Origin: Saccharomycopsis malanga
Taxonomy: Eukaryota; Ascomycota; Saccharomycetes; Ascoideales; Saccharomycopsidaceae
Direction: 5' to 3'
Length of the DNA: 64,000 nucleotides
Assembly (NCBI GenBank): GCA_004014935.1
Contig: CP025322.1
Span: 1,860,001-1,924,000, forward strand
Part shown: positions 37,238 through 47,366 of the stretch, in pieces
Layout: every line of letters starts with the position of its first letter
How positions within the stretch are numbered: the stretch's first letter is position 1
The notes under the pieces: generated by a model
What the model was told of the DNA's origin: nothing
What the model saw: only the letters and a program-made list of their open reading frames with translations
Databases searched by the model: none
Position numbers and translations under genes: made by a program

Positions 37238-38088
37238 GACAGTTGGCTGTTTATACTTTTTTATATAAAAGTTGTTAATAGTTTTAATATTGAAACTTGC
37301 TTCAAGATGCGCCTACTTATGCACGAATCATATTTTTTTTTGATGAAAAATTCACATCCAAACATACACCTTTACATTTTCAGCAAGTTGCTTATAATCA
37401 ATAATATTAGCCATGATATCATTTATTTGTAGCTGAAAATTGTGTTTTGATATATTCGTACTGTGTTTCAAAAGTCTAAGATGTGACCATTGTAATTTTG
37501 TCTTAAGACAAGCAGATATTGTGACAATTTTTGAGTGCAATTTCTCAGGAAATGTCCAAAATTAAAAAAGAGCACATAATATGTATTAGCTAAGGTCGTG
37601 TCTGTAGAATCTAAATAAAACTGAGCCGAATTTCAATTGATGTGAGTTCAAAAAAAATTTATACATCAATTGACTAAAAAAGCATGGTTGAATATGTCTC
37701 TTACACTACTCTTTGTATTGATGCTATGAAATCATGCCAATTACACGTAGCCACCTTCAAAGTAGTGGTCAAAACTTGCATTGTCTTCACAGTGCTATTT
37801 TTCAAAGTAAGATATGCTGTTCAAGTAAAAGGGTGAAAAAAAGTTAAATCAAAATGCTCAAATAGCACTGCTATAGACTCAGAAAATCGAAGAATGAAAA
37901 TAGGCTGTTAACTAATCATGTGTGATTAGTCAATACATTAAAAAATCTGAATATTCTAAATATATTGTATTTTTGTATAAATCTAGTACACATTAATAAA
38001 AAAACTTATTGCCCCATAGAGAGTATTAAAAAGGGGTCTATTGCACGAACCCGAGCGATAGAACAAGAAATCTGACAAACAAAATAGC
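37238..38088. other. Intergenic region, IKI1 promoter to secreted-protein 3' end
   Basis: 850 bp, AT-rich. Contains an 11-bp perfect inverted repeat (37633-37643 TCAATTGATGT and 37663-37673 ACATCAATTGA). No gene or SINE seen. Confidence 0.5.
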
Positions 38089-39342
38089 TTAAATGTCATC
38101 CATGTACGGATCTCCACCATATTGTGCCGAAGAACTTTGATCAATAGTTTGAGGTTCTACATCATGTGGTGGAATTGGTGAAGGGGCTTGAGCTGCAGAA
38201 ATAGGTTGAACAGATGATTCTGGCATTGCTGGCTCAGCCACTGGCTGAGATACTGGCTGAGATACTGGCTGAGATACTGGCTGAGATACTGGCTGAGATA
38301 CTGGTTGAGATACTGGTTGAGAAATTGGTGACTCAACAGCTGGTTGAGGTTGATATTGAGGTTGATATTGAGGTTGATATTGAGGTTGATATTGAGATAC
38401 AAATTCTGGTTGGATAGCAGGCTGTCCAACAGGTGGAACTGCTGTAACAACAGGCTGAGCTTGAACTTGAGTTTGATATGGATCTTGTGGCTGGTAAATA
38501 GCCTGAGTTTGATAAGGATCCTGAGCTTGATAAGGTGGCTGGGCTTGATAAGAGGCTTGAGATTGGTACGAAACTTGGACAGATTGTCCAGGGATTTGTG
38601 TTTGCTGAGGAACATGAGACATAATTGGCTCAGGTTTTGTTTCTGTAGCAGCAGGTTGTATGTTAGCGTTGTTTGTAGGGTTTACTGAGCCAACTTGTGT
38701 TGGTTTAGGCTTTGGATCACCATTGATAGGAATTGTTGAAGTTACATGAATTGTTCCAGTAGCTCCTTGGACAATATAAACAGCATAGGATACTGAATGA
38801 ACAGCTGGAACTGGAGTTCTATTTGGCACAGCTGTGTTTGCAGAATTTTTCAGATTAGAGGCTTGTGTTTTAGATAATGTAGAAACTGGCTTAGAGGGGT
38901 TGGATGCAGCAGTTTTACTGGTAAGTGGTTTAGAAGTAGCACCCTTAGTTTCAACGGCAGAAGAGGATCCTTTTTCTGTCGCTGTACTTTTGTTTGATTC
39001 AACCGAAGCATTATTCGAAGTATCACCATTGCCTGAATTGCTATCAGTGCCAGTTCCACTTTGAAGCATATTTTGTATTTCATTCTGAGAATGATGTTCA
39101 GGAAGACCTAAAGAATCTCCACTTCCAGGCTTATTTCCACTGCCTCCGCTTAACCCAGGCTTTGCACCAATTCCTTCTGCTTCACTCCCACCTCTTAAAC
39201 CACCAACTCTGATACCTTTTCTCTTAGATATTACTGGAAATTCCTCACCATCAGCCTGTTCAGAGAAGGCTAACGGATATGCTGCCAGGTCATGCATGTT
39301 GAGGCATAGTGCTGCAAGTGTCACCCAAACAGTAATCTTCAT
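38089..39342 (-). CDS. Secreted Gln/Pro-rich repeat protein with Kex2-type site
   Basis: 417 residues from ATG at 39342; an ATG 13 codons upstream gives a charged extension and hides the signal, so I prefer the internal start. Signal peptide MKITVWVTLAALCLNMHDLA, then a dibasic KR (residues 40-41) suited to Kex2 cleavage, a Gly-rich stretch, Ser/Thr/Asn-rich sequence, a short ordered segment (AVYIVQGATGTIHVTSTIPI), and tandem repeats: YQ(S/T/P)QA-type units, QYQP repeated four times and SQPV repeated about seven times. No GPI signal (ends GGDPYMDDI). Likely a secreted or wall-associated protein; family not recognised. Repeat number probably varies between strains. Confidence 0.82.
   Translation of the reverse strand: MKITVWVTLAALCLNMHDLAAYPLAFSEQADGEEFPVISKRKGIRVGGLRGGSEAEGIGAKPGLSGGSGNKPGSGDSLGLPEHHSQNEIQNMLQSGTGTDSNSGNGDTSNNASVESNKSTATEKGSSSAVETKGATSKPLTSKTAASNPSKPVSTLSKTQASNLKNSANTAVPNRTPVPAVHSVSYAVYIVQGATGTIHVTSTIPINGDPKPKPTQVGSVNPTNNANIQPAATETKPEPIMSHVPQQTQIPGQSVQVSYQSQASYQAQPPYQAQDPYQTQAIYQPQDPYQTQVQAQPVVTAVPPVGQPAIQPEFVSQYQPQYQPQYQPQYQPQPAVESPISQPVSQPVSQPVSQPVSQPVSQPVSQPVAEPAMPESSVQPISAAQAPSPIPPHDVEPQTIDQSSSAQYGGDPYMDDI
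38250..38395. repeat. In-frame 12-bp tandem repeats inside the secreted-protein gene
   Basis: Minus-strand coding: about seven units of TCWCAGCCAGTA-type (plus strand GATACTGGCTGA at 38252-38325) followed by four units of plus-strand GGTTGATATTGA (38348-38395), encoding SQPV and QYQP. Nearly identical units point to recent expansion. Confidence 0.85.
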
Positions 39343-40580
39343 GGTGCTGTTTCTGTCAACCTTTACACTATGTTTTATCAAATGGCAGAAAGTGCCAGAA
39401 CATGAAGTATGAAATGTTCTATATATTTATATATATATATATATATATGTATGTGTATATATATAAGTTTAACATGTAGTCCGTGCGCATTCCACCATAG
39501 AGGATAGCGGTACCAGGTTCAAGGATCCCGCTCATACCGGTGTCTCCTACTCTATTTCGGTTATACACATTGTGCCCTGACAAAGAGATCCTTCATGACA
39601 GACACTATAGATTTTTGCTGGGCTCCTTGTCACTATCTCAACGAAATGTAGCGTATTTTCACCGGATCTTCTGCATGCCACTGCTACACGTTACTATACC
39701 TTGGGAAACATAACGATTCACAAAAGATTCAACTCGTACTAACGCTTTCCGAGAATAATGATTTAGTCATCGTTATTTTTCTATTGTTTAAAAGCTTTCC
39801 GAAAATTAAGATTTACTTATTTGAATTGCTCTTTCGCGCTTTACTCTGCTATTATTACACATTACTTGTACATCTGTCTTTATTGCTCATTAAGTTATTA
39901 TTCATTCACAATAGTAGCACTTCTTTTACAAGCGATTCGCAAACTCTTTTTTTACATAATTGTTTCAAGGTCAGAATCTATTTGCATACCAGCCATTGAA
40001 GCCAACCGCAGGGCAAACAAGCCATTTCTACTTACGGCTGGATTATTTTGAGGTTTAAGAATTAATACTTAGTAAACTTCTGTTTAGTGAGTGCCCATGT
40101 GGATTCATGCTGCTTAATGCATATCGCATACATTTGCAAAAATATGCGATCAGCTGTATGTCTATGCACTGTTGTCATGATATTCGCATTATTTGCATAA
40201 ATATGCAGGATGCTGCAGCGGCTCATCTGCTAACGCATGGTTTTGCATAATTACATACAAAATTTAACGGTGTCAGCGGTGGTTCCACTTGCCGTTCAAG
40301 TCGCGACATGTTGGAATATGCACCTATGTGGGACGTGCGCCGAAAGAGAATATTCGTTTGTCAGGCTCAACATGCAGTCAGTGTTACTCATTTACCAACC
40401 AAGCAATAATTTGGTATTTAAACAGGCAATGATTCCTTAGTAAACAATTGTTCTGATGTGTTTTTCTTTTTAATTTATCATCAACATTTAAACGTTAATA
40501 TTCACAAATACATTTAATATTCTAAAAAGCCTTTTGTCTTTTTACCTCTGCTATCTCAAATAATAAACCTACATAATACA
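39343..40580. other. Divergent intergenic region with ATGCA motif cluster
   Basis: 1.2 kb. The microsatellite is near 39420-39470; 40100-40250 has many ATGCA/TTGCAT units (TTAATGCATATCGCATAC, TTTGCAAAAATATGCG, TTATTTGCATAAATATGCAG). No credible gene. Confidence 0.5.
39421..39470. repeat. TA/TG microsatellite
   Basis: A run of alternating TA with a few TG units in the upstream region of the secreted-protein gene. Confidence 0.8.
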
Positions 40581-40820
40581 ATGCTTTCCTCTGCTGTCAG
40601 AATCGGATCCAAGAGACTCATTGTTAACAACGTTGCTAGAAGAGCTGCTTCTACGTCTGCTGCTCATGCTACCAGTGCATTGACCCCACAGGTCAAGATT
40701 ACCTTGGCTGCTTCTATTGGTGTTGCAGGTGCTGCTGCTGTCGCTATGACCAAATGGTACTATGAAAAATCTCCAATGAGAAAGATTTTCAGAGAACCAA
40801 ACCACAACTTGCACCAATAA
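40581..40820 (+). CDS. Small mitochondrial single-span membrane protein, unknown
   Basis: 79 residues. Arg/Ser-rich presequence MLSSAVRIGSKRLIVNNVAR RAAS..., a membrane span at about 39-58 (KITLAASIGVAGAAAVAMTK), and a short basic C-terminus (WYYEKSPMRKIFREPNHNLH). The layout is that of small respiratory-chain or cristae subunits, but I cannot match it to a named one. The reading frame is compact with its own 5' region. Confidence 0.65.
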   Translation: MLSSAVRIGSKRLIVNNVARRAASTSAAHATSALTPQVKITLAASIGVAGAAAVAMTKWYYEKSPMRKIFREPNHNLHQ

Positions 40821-41397
40821 AGTACATTGTTGTTTTATAAACTTGCCATGATTACAACTTCGCACGGCAAGATGCATTTCTGGTTATATTACATTTTGCT
40901 AATGTTTTTCTTCTTCTTTGTTTTTGCTGATTGATTTATTTATTTTAATTGTTACGTGTTCATGCCTTAATTAAAAATTGTCATTTGAAATTTAATCAAC
41001 TTTGTAGTTTTGTAATATTCATGCGAGGCTCTTTTTTAAATATTTCTTCAAAACTGCGAGAAAATACTAAGAAAGCAATGATCGTTGACATGTGCTGAGC
41101 AATTGCTTCCTTTTTATAGTCTATTCAACCTCCAAAGATAAAATAGAGTTATGAACAACCAAAGACTTAAAAATTAATGACTCTTATGGCATTTTGCCTT
41201 TACGCTATGTCTTTACTCTTATCAACCACTTACTATAATAATCTTTCATAAGTCGTTATACTTCTAGTCATTAATGAAGATATTTTGGTAGAGTAAGTGT
41301 CTGTCCTGTTAACTAGTTAAAAATCCGATAATTAAATTCTGAAGCTGAACTTTCTGGGGCTTCATTTGGTGTAGACTATATAGAGTCTCAATAGCAA
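40821..41397. other. Convergent intergenic region
   Basis: 577 bp between the small mitochondrial gene and the VPS34 3' end. AT-rich; nothing recognised. Confidence 0.5.
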
Positions 41398-44300
41398 CTA
41401 AGCTCTCCAATACTGGGCAAGAGAATGCAATTTGTCGATGACAACCGGCAAAAATGCGTTTACGCTATCGTTGATCAAGTTTTGGAAATAAACGATTGCT
41501 TCTTCGTCTGACAAATGAAGCATAAACTTGTCACGTACTTTCATGATTGCGTTTTTAGAATCTATTTTCAAATCTGGAATGTTACCACTTGTCATTAATT
41601 CTAATAGATTTAAAATCAAGTTACTATTTTTTCTCAAAGTCAAGAAACAAATGTAGCAATAGTTCTTAAACTCTACAAAATACGTGGAATTCAAGCCACC
41701 AAACCCTTCAATGATTTCTATAGGAAGTTTCATCAACGGAGGGAAAGGTTTGGGGTCTTTTCCTAGAATATAGCCAAAATCCACATGAAAGAACTTTCCA
41801 TTATTACAAATCAACAAGTTGTCCAAATGACGATCTCCTATACCTAATAAGTAGGTGATAACACAATATCCAGCACATGACTTGACAAAATTATCCATAA
41901 TCTTTGGATGTATGTCTTTCAAAGTCAGAGCAGGGTTAGAGATCTGGTTGAGAGCAGCCACAGGAGCTGTGTCTTCTACATTATTCATTGCTTCCGCTAT
42001 ATTTGATTCCAAGTCACTGAGCACAACGTTTTCAATGTTTTTCACAGGATTGATATTTGTATCAGCATCCGAAGCAAATGGGTTTTCCGTTTTGAAAAAG
42101 TTTAGGATCCCAGAATATTGGGTTAAAATCTTGTCCAAAGTCGAATTAGGTACAAATTCAATCATACCTTCATTCAAGTTTGTAGCCAAAATTTTGTATG
42201 GATTTAATTTCAAATTCAAATTCTCATCTTTCAACAACTTTTCCACAAGTTTGATGATTTGTATGACGAGTTGATCTTGTCGTAAATCATCTCCTACTTT
42301 ATACATGAAGGAATAGGTCCAGTTTTTTTGATCTATGGCATCCTCATCCTCATCAATATTAGATTGGTCACTTAATATTTTAAAGGTAAGTTTTAACGGA
42401 GATAATGAAGATTTAAACACCGTACAACTTTCAGGAATAATATGCAATATTTGTACTTTGGGATTCAAAGGTAGTGTCAACGGTTGTTGATTTCTAGGGT
42501 CAAAAAACTTATATTTAGCTTCATTTTTGGTCAAGAAAGATTTCAAAAATTCTTGTTTTTCTGGGGTAGTTTTTTTCAAATTCCTAATCATATTAGAAAC
42601 TTGGGATAACTTCTTGACAAAGTTTATTTGTTCTATCAAATCTGAATACTCCAAGTCATTATCAGAAAATCCAGTTTCCAAAGCATTATGAGGAAAGCTA
42701 CTACTTGGTGCATTATGAGGAATGGCTTGATTGACATTATGCGAAGAGCCTTCTATATGATCTTCACTAGAATCCAATTCATTAATATTGCTTTCAATTG
42801 AATTGTTTTGTGAGATTAGTCTGAAATCAATTTTTTTTCTTTTTTCTTTATAAATTGCCAATTTTTTCAATTGTTTCAAAAACACTTTTAAAATTTTTTT
42901 AAAGACAAATTGGATTTTGAGATCATTGGCCATGTCTTGGGATTCTATTTTAACATACCAATAAAAATAGTTTCCCAATTCTTTATTATGTATAGATTTG
43001 TAAATTAGCAAGTTTGCAAGAGGAGACAAATAGTCATCGAGATGATACTTTGGATCATCAGGAAATATGGGGTCATTGATAGGACCAGAGTTATTGTCAT
43101 ATTTGAGGGTTTTGAACAAGGTGGAAAGTTGCTGTTTCGAACTAAAGTCTAAGACAGACAAATCTTTACTTGCGGAAAAGTTTATATCACTTTGGCTCGG
43201 TGGTGCAGAAAATGTAGCATCATACTTGTCAAATTTCAATGCTTGTATGAGTTGTAGCAAATAAAGATTCAATTCAGAGTCGGAGAAATATTCCAAGTTA
43301 TTAACGGCGAAATTCCGCACTAGATTATTATTGCGGAATAATGGTCCTAAAAGCTCCAAATTATTGGTGAGTGAAATGGGCAATTTGTTGAGGAGCAAAG
43401 AGTTTAAAATTTCTTGTATTTCAAAAATTTCGTGATTGTTTTCCCAATTGATCGATTTAAGGAGAAAATTCAAAAAGTTGGAGTTCAACGAGTTGTTGAG
43501 TTTGAAATTATTTATCAAATAATATCTAAACTTGTATATGAGATTTCTTTCTTGGTTTTCCAATTTTTTAACAGAGGAATAACTTAGTATTTTATTCAAC
43601 TGTTTCTTCACCTTCAAATTAGGTTTAAGATTTTTATCAGTCAATTGTTTGTAATTGGAGTTATTCAAAGAACTTCTTTCCAACTGGTGATATTTCGATT
43701 CTATAGGTTGATTATTATATTGTTCAGGATCCAAGACTTTCACTAAACAATATTTTGAGTTTTCATTCACGGAATCAATATCGATGGGCTTCTCCAATGT
43801 TTTACGTGTGCCTCTTGCAGCTTCAGTCGAGAGATTGCTATTACTATACACGGACCCGTTTATGTTAGTGACAGCCGCATTGTTTGCTTTATAGTTTCGT
43901 TTCGAATAAAGGAAATCGTTATATATGATGTTCACGTCAAAATTCACTAACTCTATATACATGTTGAAGTTATTCAAGTTCTTTTTTACAAGTTTTTTGT
44001 TCAACTTTTCGATTTTTTTGATAATTAAAGAGTTGAGCCATTGGTCACTGTTATCGACATTGATTGTTTCCAACTTTTTGATGATTTGTTCCAATTGTGT
44101 CAATTCAGTTTGATATTTGCTTTGATCTGCATTTTTATCAACTTGATCAAATAGACTTATTTGCATTGATTGATGTCCTCTTTTCAACGTTCCATCAGAG
44201 CCATCAAACAAATCGATTTCACATTCGCCAAATAATTGTCTTTGGTTGTCTACAAACTCATAGATTTTGAATACCAATCTAGAACTGAGAGGTAGCTGGC

Positions 44301-44691
44301 TATAGTTTATAGGCATATTTATCCATTGATTGAAATTACGTCTATACGAATTGTTCCCTCCTGATATATTGATCGAGCTTGCTGATATCACAGTTTTATC
44401 AGGCCCGTCATTAACTCCTAGCCCAGAGGACTCGCGATCATTATAATCAAAAGACACATAGGTCGTCTGCACCGGAAGGGTTAGCGCAACATTTCCATCC
44501 AATAGCTGCACAGTAATGAACAAGTCCGAATTGTGCTTGATTTTAGACAATCGCTGATATAATTGCGGGTTGCTTATCCTGCTCGACTGCGAAACCAATT
44601 GCTTGAATTGCCCTTCAATCGATATAATCTTTAATTTCAAATTCGTATCAATGTCATTTGATAAGGCAAAAATCGCCGTGTTCTTGTCCAT
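41398..44691 (-). CDS. VPS34: Class III phosphatidylinositol 3-kinase Vps34
   Basis: 1097 residues. Makes PI3P on endosomes and autophagic membranes with Vps15 and Vps30. Domains: N-terminal C2 (about 1-330), helical PIK domain, and a C-terminal kinase. Kinase motifs: MYKVGDDLRQDQLVIQIIKL, LGIGDRHLDNLLI (DRH at 953-955) and FHVDFGYILGKDPKPFPPLM. The C-terminus ends HSLAQYWRA, as expected for the membrane-binding last helix. Longer than yeast Vps34 (875) because of Asn/Ser-rich insertions in the C2-helical region and before the kinase domain (about residues 640-680). Confidence 0.95.
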   Translation of the reverse strand: MDKNTAIFALSNDIDTNLKLKIISIEGQFKQLVSQSSRISNPQLYQRLSKIKHNSDLFITVQLLDGNVALTLPVQTTYVSFDYNDRESSGLGVNDGPDKTVISASSINISGGNNSYRRNFNQWINMPINYSQLPLSSRLVFKIYEFVDNQRQLFGECEIDLFDGSDGTLKRGHQSMQISLFDQVDKNADQSKYQTELTQLEQIIKKLETINVDNSDQWLNSLIIKKIEKLNKKLVKKNLNNFNMYIELVNFDVNIIYNDFLYSKRNYKANNAAVTNINGSVYSNSNLSTEAARGTRKTLEKPIDIDSVNENSKYCLVKVLDPEQYNNQPIESKYHQLERSSLNNSNYKQLTDKNLKPNLKVKKQLNKILSYSSVKKLENQERNLIYKFRYYLINNFKLNNSLNSNFLNFLLKSINWENNHEIFEIQEILNSLLLNKLPISLTNNLELLGPLFRNNNLVRNFAVNNLEYFSDSELNLYLLQLIQALKFDKYDATFSAPPSQSDINFSASKDLSVLDFSSKQQLSTLFKTLKYDNNSGPINDPIFPDDPKYHLDDYLSPLANLLIYKSIHNKELGNYFYWYVKIESQDMANDLKIQFVFKKILKVFLKQLKKLAIYKEKRKKIDFRLISQNNSIESNINELDSSEDHIEGSSHNVNQAIPHNAPSSSFPHNALETGFSDNDLEYSDLIEQINFVKKLSQVSNMIRNLKKTTPEKQEFLKSFLTKNEAKYKFFDPRNQQPLTLPLNPKVQILHIIPESCTVFKSSLSPLKLTFKILSDQSNIDEDEDAIDQKNWTYSFMYKVGDDLRQDQLVIQIIKLVEKLLKDENLNLKLNPYKILATNLNEGMIEFVPNSTLDKILTQYSGILNFFKTENPFASDADTNINPVKNIENVVLSDLESNIAEAMNNVEDTAPVAALNQISNPALTLKDIHPKIMDNFVKSCAGYCVITYLLGIGDRHLDNLLICNNGKFFHVDFGYILGKDPKPFPPLMKLPIEIIEGFGGLNSTYFVEFKNYCYICFLTLRKNSNLILNLLELMTSGNIPDLKIDSKNAIMKVRDKFMLHLSDEEAIVYFQNLINDSVNAFLPVVIDKLHSLAQYWRA

Positions 44692-44851
44692 TTCTAACTA
44701 TACCGTATCCAGTTGTAGCCTCAAATAGTAACAACTATTAACCAAACCTCAAGTAAACTACAATTACCCATTGGAATTGACCCTTTACTATGGAGTTCGC
44801 CCTCTGTGATAATGAAAGGTGGGCCCGTGATGACGGAATTCCCAATAGGGT

Positions 44852-44880
44852 CACCGACACGGTGTTTTTCACCGGACCGG
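44852..44880. promoter_or_regulatory. Inverted CCG/CGG motifs upstream of VPS34
   Basis: CACCGACACGGTG (5-bp arms, 3-nt spacer; CCG-N3-CGG) followed by CACCGGACCGGTAG. Such inverted CGG triplets are typical sites of Zn2Cys6 factors; about 160 bp upstream of the ATG. Confidence 0.35.
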
Positions 44881-45149
44881 TAGTACGGTAGCCATGTTGT
44901 GTGTAGGTTTATAATAATGTATTTTTGGTAGGTGTAGTGTTTCTATGTAATATTTTGAAAAGTTACACTAGTTGTATAAGTTTGGATATTGCCAAATATA
45001 TACGCAGTACTTTTATAAATGCTTATCAGCAAAAGTAACAATATAACTATGAACAGATGGTGAATGGTGAAAATGTAATTCTAAAATTCAATAAACCAAA
45101 ACAAAATTTTCTCTCTATCAGATCTTCTTTAATAATAAAAACAACATTT

Positions 45150-45310
45150 TATTCTATAAGCTCAGTGTATATCAATTTCGTTTGTGTTGATAATAATAGT
45201 AATCTTATATTTCGAGCCCAGTAGATATTAGTTTCGTATATACGTGCGATGTTTATAAGGATTTGGTGAAAACCAGTGGAGAAAACTCAATCATGTCCTG
45301 TTCTGCCAAC
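45150..45310 (-). mobile_element. SINE, 5'-truncated, with an extra tail copy
   Basis: Minus strand: CAGGACATGATTGAGTTTTC, TCCACTGGTTTTCACCAAAT, CGCACGTATATACGAAACTA, ACTGGGCTCGAAATATAAG and (ATT) units; immediately followed by a second tail ending CACTGAGCTTATAGAATA. The head is missing. Confidence 0.65.
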
Positions 45311-45453
45311 TTTTTTAACAATTCGGCAGATTAGTGGTTTGAGAGAAAATAGACGAATCATTTAAAGAACAAAGCTTTTTACCATTGAAAAAAATCCTTG
45401 AACGTTGACTGTTTATTTTAGAAACAAGTTACAATTCAATATTTACTAAAAAC

Positions 45454-45609
45454 ATGGATTATACTAACAGATTTGTACATGTGAGATATGCTGATGATTC
45501 TCAAAGAAGTTCTGGGGTTTTAGTTTTAGCAGCTTTTACTCTTGCCAATAGAATGGGCTTAGGTACAGCGGTAAAAATATACAATAAAACCGTACTAAAG
45601 GTTCATTAA
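45454..45609 (+). CDS. Short frame, 51 codons, unknown
   Basis: MDYTNRFVHVRYADDSQRSS then GVLVLAAFTLANRMGLGTAV. Protein-like, with no internal stop, but too short to classify. It contains YADD, which also occurs in reverse transcriptases, but the following residues do not fit that family. Could be a remnant or a small gene. Confidence 0.25.
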   Translation: MDYTNRFVHVRYADDSQRSSGVLVLAAFTLANRMGLGTAVKIYNKTVLKVH

Positions 45610-45860
45610 ATTTTTTAGTATGTCTTGTTAAAATGCATCATATTCATATGATGAATAATTCAAAACCGATTAAAGGACCATTGGATTATATAATGATTTG
45701 GGTTAAGAAAACAGATTGCATTATGTAAAGGTCATCATACGAAACACCGTCATAATAATAATAATGTGTTAAATAAAGAGATGTTGATAAGTTTTTGATT
45801 GAAAAATAGAATAAAGCTGAAAAAATGATTTTAGTTAAAAAAGAATATCAAAATAAAGCG

Positions 45861-46137
45861 TGAATGTGGTTCCCACAAACAAGTGCAACTGTCTGAAATA
45901 CGACCTAGACAAAAGTCTAGTGCTTGCTTTCAACCAATTGGGTGAGAAGATTATGATCAATAAATAATATTTAATGCCATATTAGATATTTTATTAAAAA
46001 CATTTAAACAAAATATTTACTATTGGTTATGAATAGTCTATTTATGCTTGAATATTACCAAGTCCCTTTCGACATTGCGCGTATATACGAAACTGATATG
46101 TACTGGGCTTGAAATATATGATATTATTATTATTATT
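45861..46137 (+). mobile_element. SINE, 5'-truncated, with an AT-rich insertion
   Basis: GTGAATGTGGTTCCCACAAA, CAAGTGCAACTGTCTGAAAT, hairpin CTAGACAAAAGTCTAG (about 45909-45924), CAACCAATTGGGTGAGAAGA, an unrelated AT-rich stretch of about 90 bp, then ACCAAGTCCCTTTCGACATT, GCGCGTATATACGAAACTGA, TACTGGGCTTGAAATATATG and ATATTATTATTATTATT. Tail close to consensus, so probably young, or gene-converted. Confidence 0.82.
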
Positions 46138-46373
46138 TGGCCATATTTAATAAGGCACCTGCAAGCATGATCAGGTATGCTACAGTTATATCATGCGCTA
46201 CCACGCGCAAATCACACACAGGGTAATGCTTACATAATCTCAATTTTTTTTTATGATTTTTCACAGTGGTTTTTCTCTCAAAGTGCATCATATATACATA
46301 TAGGATTAATAAAATATTAATAGGCTTGATAGAGTTGTTGAAAAGACGCTTGACCATAGACACAATTTTTAAT

Positions 46374-47366
46374 ATGTTCAGACCACTTTTAAGGAACAGC
46401 AAGGTTTGTGGCCAACGACGTGCAGTACAGATCACTAGTAGATCTATATATACTGTGCCAGAGATTGAGAATATTGATGAATTCAGAAACCAGGGGATGC
46501 CTGGATTGTATTCTGCTGAAGGGTTACAAAAAGCATGGTATTCCAGAGCACAACATTATGTGAACAAGTTGAACGAAAACGGAATGAGTGAAGGAGCTGT
46601 TTCAGAAAGCTTGGACCATATTATTGGTAAGTTTCACAATGAACCTAAAAAGAAGGCACTTTACGAGAACGCTTCGCTACTATATAACTCTAAATTTGCA
46701 TTGGAGTGCCTCGCGCCAATAGCCAATACCGAGAAATACAGTTTGCCTCCAAAAGCGACTGTTCAGAGTCTCTTAAAGACACCTTCTCTAGAATACAAGT
46801 ATCCCAACCAAATCTTGAACAAGAAACTCGAGGACTGGATAACAGACTCGTTTGGATCTGTCAACGAGTTCCGCACCCTGCTACTCAACTCTGCCGAGGC
46901 TATCAAGGGCGATGGCTTTGTATGGCTTGTTGCCGAGGCCATTGAGGCACGTGAGGTTAATTATCAAGACTTGTATCTTTTAAACACCTACAACGCTGGC
47001 CAGCCAAACAACAACGCTGGCCAAAGTTTGGACGATTTGCGTTTCATGTACCAAAAGTCCCTCGAACAGAAGCTTCGTGAAGAGGAAAGCGGTGGATTGG
47101 ACAGCAGCCCTGTTGAAGAACCTACTACCAAAAAGTTCAGTTTTAAAAGCACAGTGTTTGATTCTCTTGAAGAGGCCCAAAATGCCTTTTACGATAAAAA
47201 GCCTTCTTTGTTTCCATTATTGGCCATTGACGCTTCTCCAAAAGCATACTTGTACGACTACGGTGTGTTTGGCAAGAGAGTCTACTTGGAAAGAGTTTGG
47301 GAATGCATAGATTGGGACAAGATTGCTAGCAGATTACCGGAAAGATCCACAAGAATCGAATACTAG
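46374..47366 (+). CDS. MRP1: Mitochondrial small-subunit ribosomal protein Mrp1 (mS43, Fe/Mn-SOD-like fold)
   Basis: 330 residues from ATG at 46374 (MFRPLLRNSKVCGQRRAVQI), which gives a proper presequence; the in-frame ATG 36 codons upstream adds a hydrophobic stretch and is less likely. The mature part matches the SOD-like mitoribosomal pair Mrp1/Rsm26: GLYSAEGLQKAWYSRAQHYV, NASLLYNSKFALECL, LLLNSAEAIKGDGFVWLVAE and LLAIDASPKAYLYDYGVFGK. The SOD metal ligands are not kept as a set. Between Mrp1 (mS43) and Rsm26 (mS42), length and N-terminus favour Mrp1. Confidence 0.8.
   Translation: MFRPLLRNSKVCGQRRAVQITSRSIYTVPEIENIDEFRNQGMPGLYSAEGLQKAWYSRAQHYVNKLNENGMSEGAVSESLDHIIGKFHNEPKKKALYENASLLYNSKFALECLAPIANTEKYSLPPKATVQSLLKTPSLEYKYPNQILNKKLEDWITDSFGSVNEFRTLLLNSAEAIKGDGFVWLVAEAIEAREVNYQDLYLLNTYNAGQPNNNAGQSLDDLRFMYQKSLEQKLREEESGGLDSSPVEEPTTKKFSFKSTVFDSLEEAQNAFYDKKPSLFPLLAIDASPKAYLYDYGVFGKRVYLERVWECIDWDKIASRLPERSTRIEY

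Larger units (their letters stand above)
44692..46373. other. Divergent intergenic region, VPS34 / MRP1, with SINE pieces
   Basis: 1.68 kb. VPS34 promoter with a CCG-N3-CGG palindrome (44852-44864), SINE tails at 45150-45310, a 51-codon frame at 45454-45609, a SINE at 45861-46137, and the MRP1 upstream region. Confidence 0.55.
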
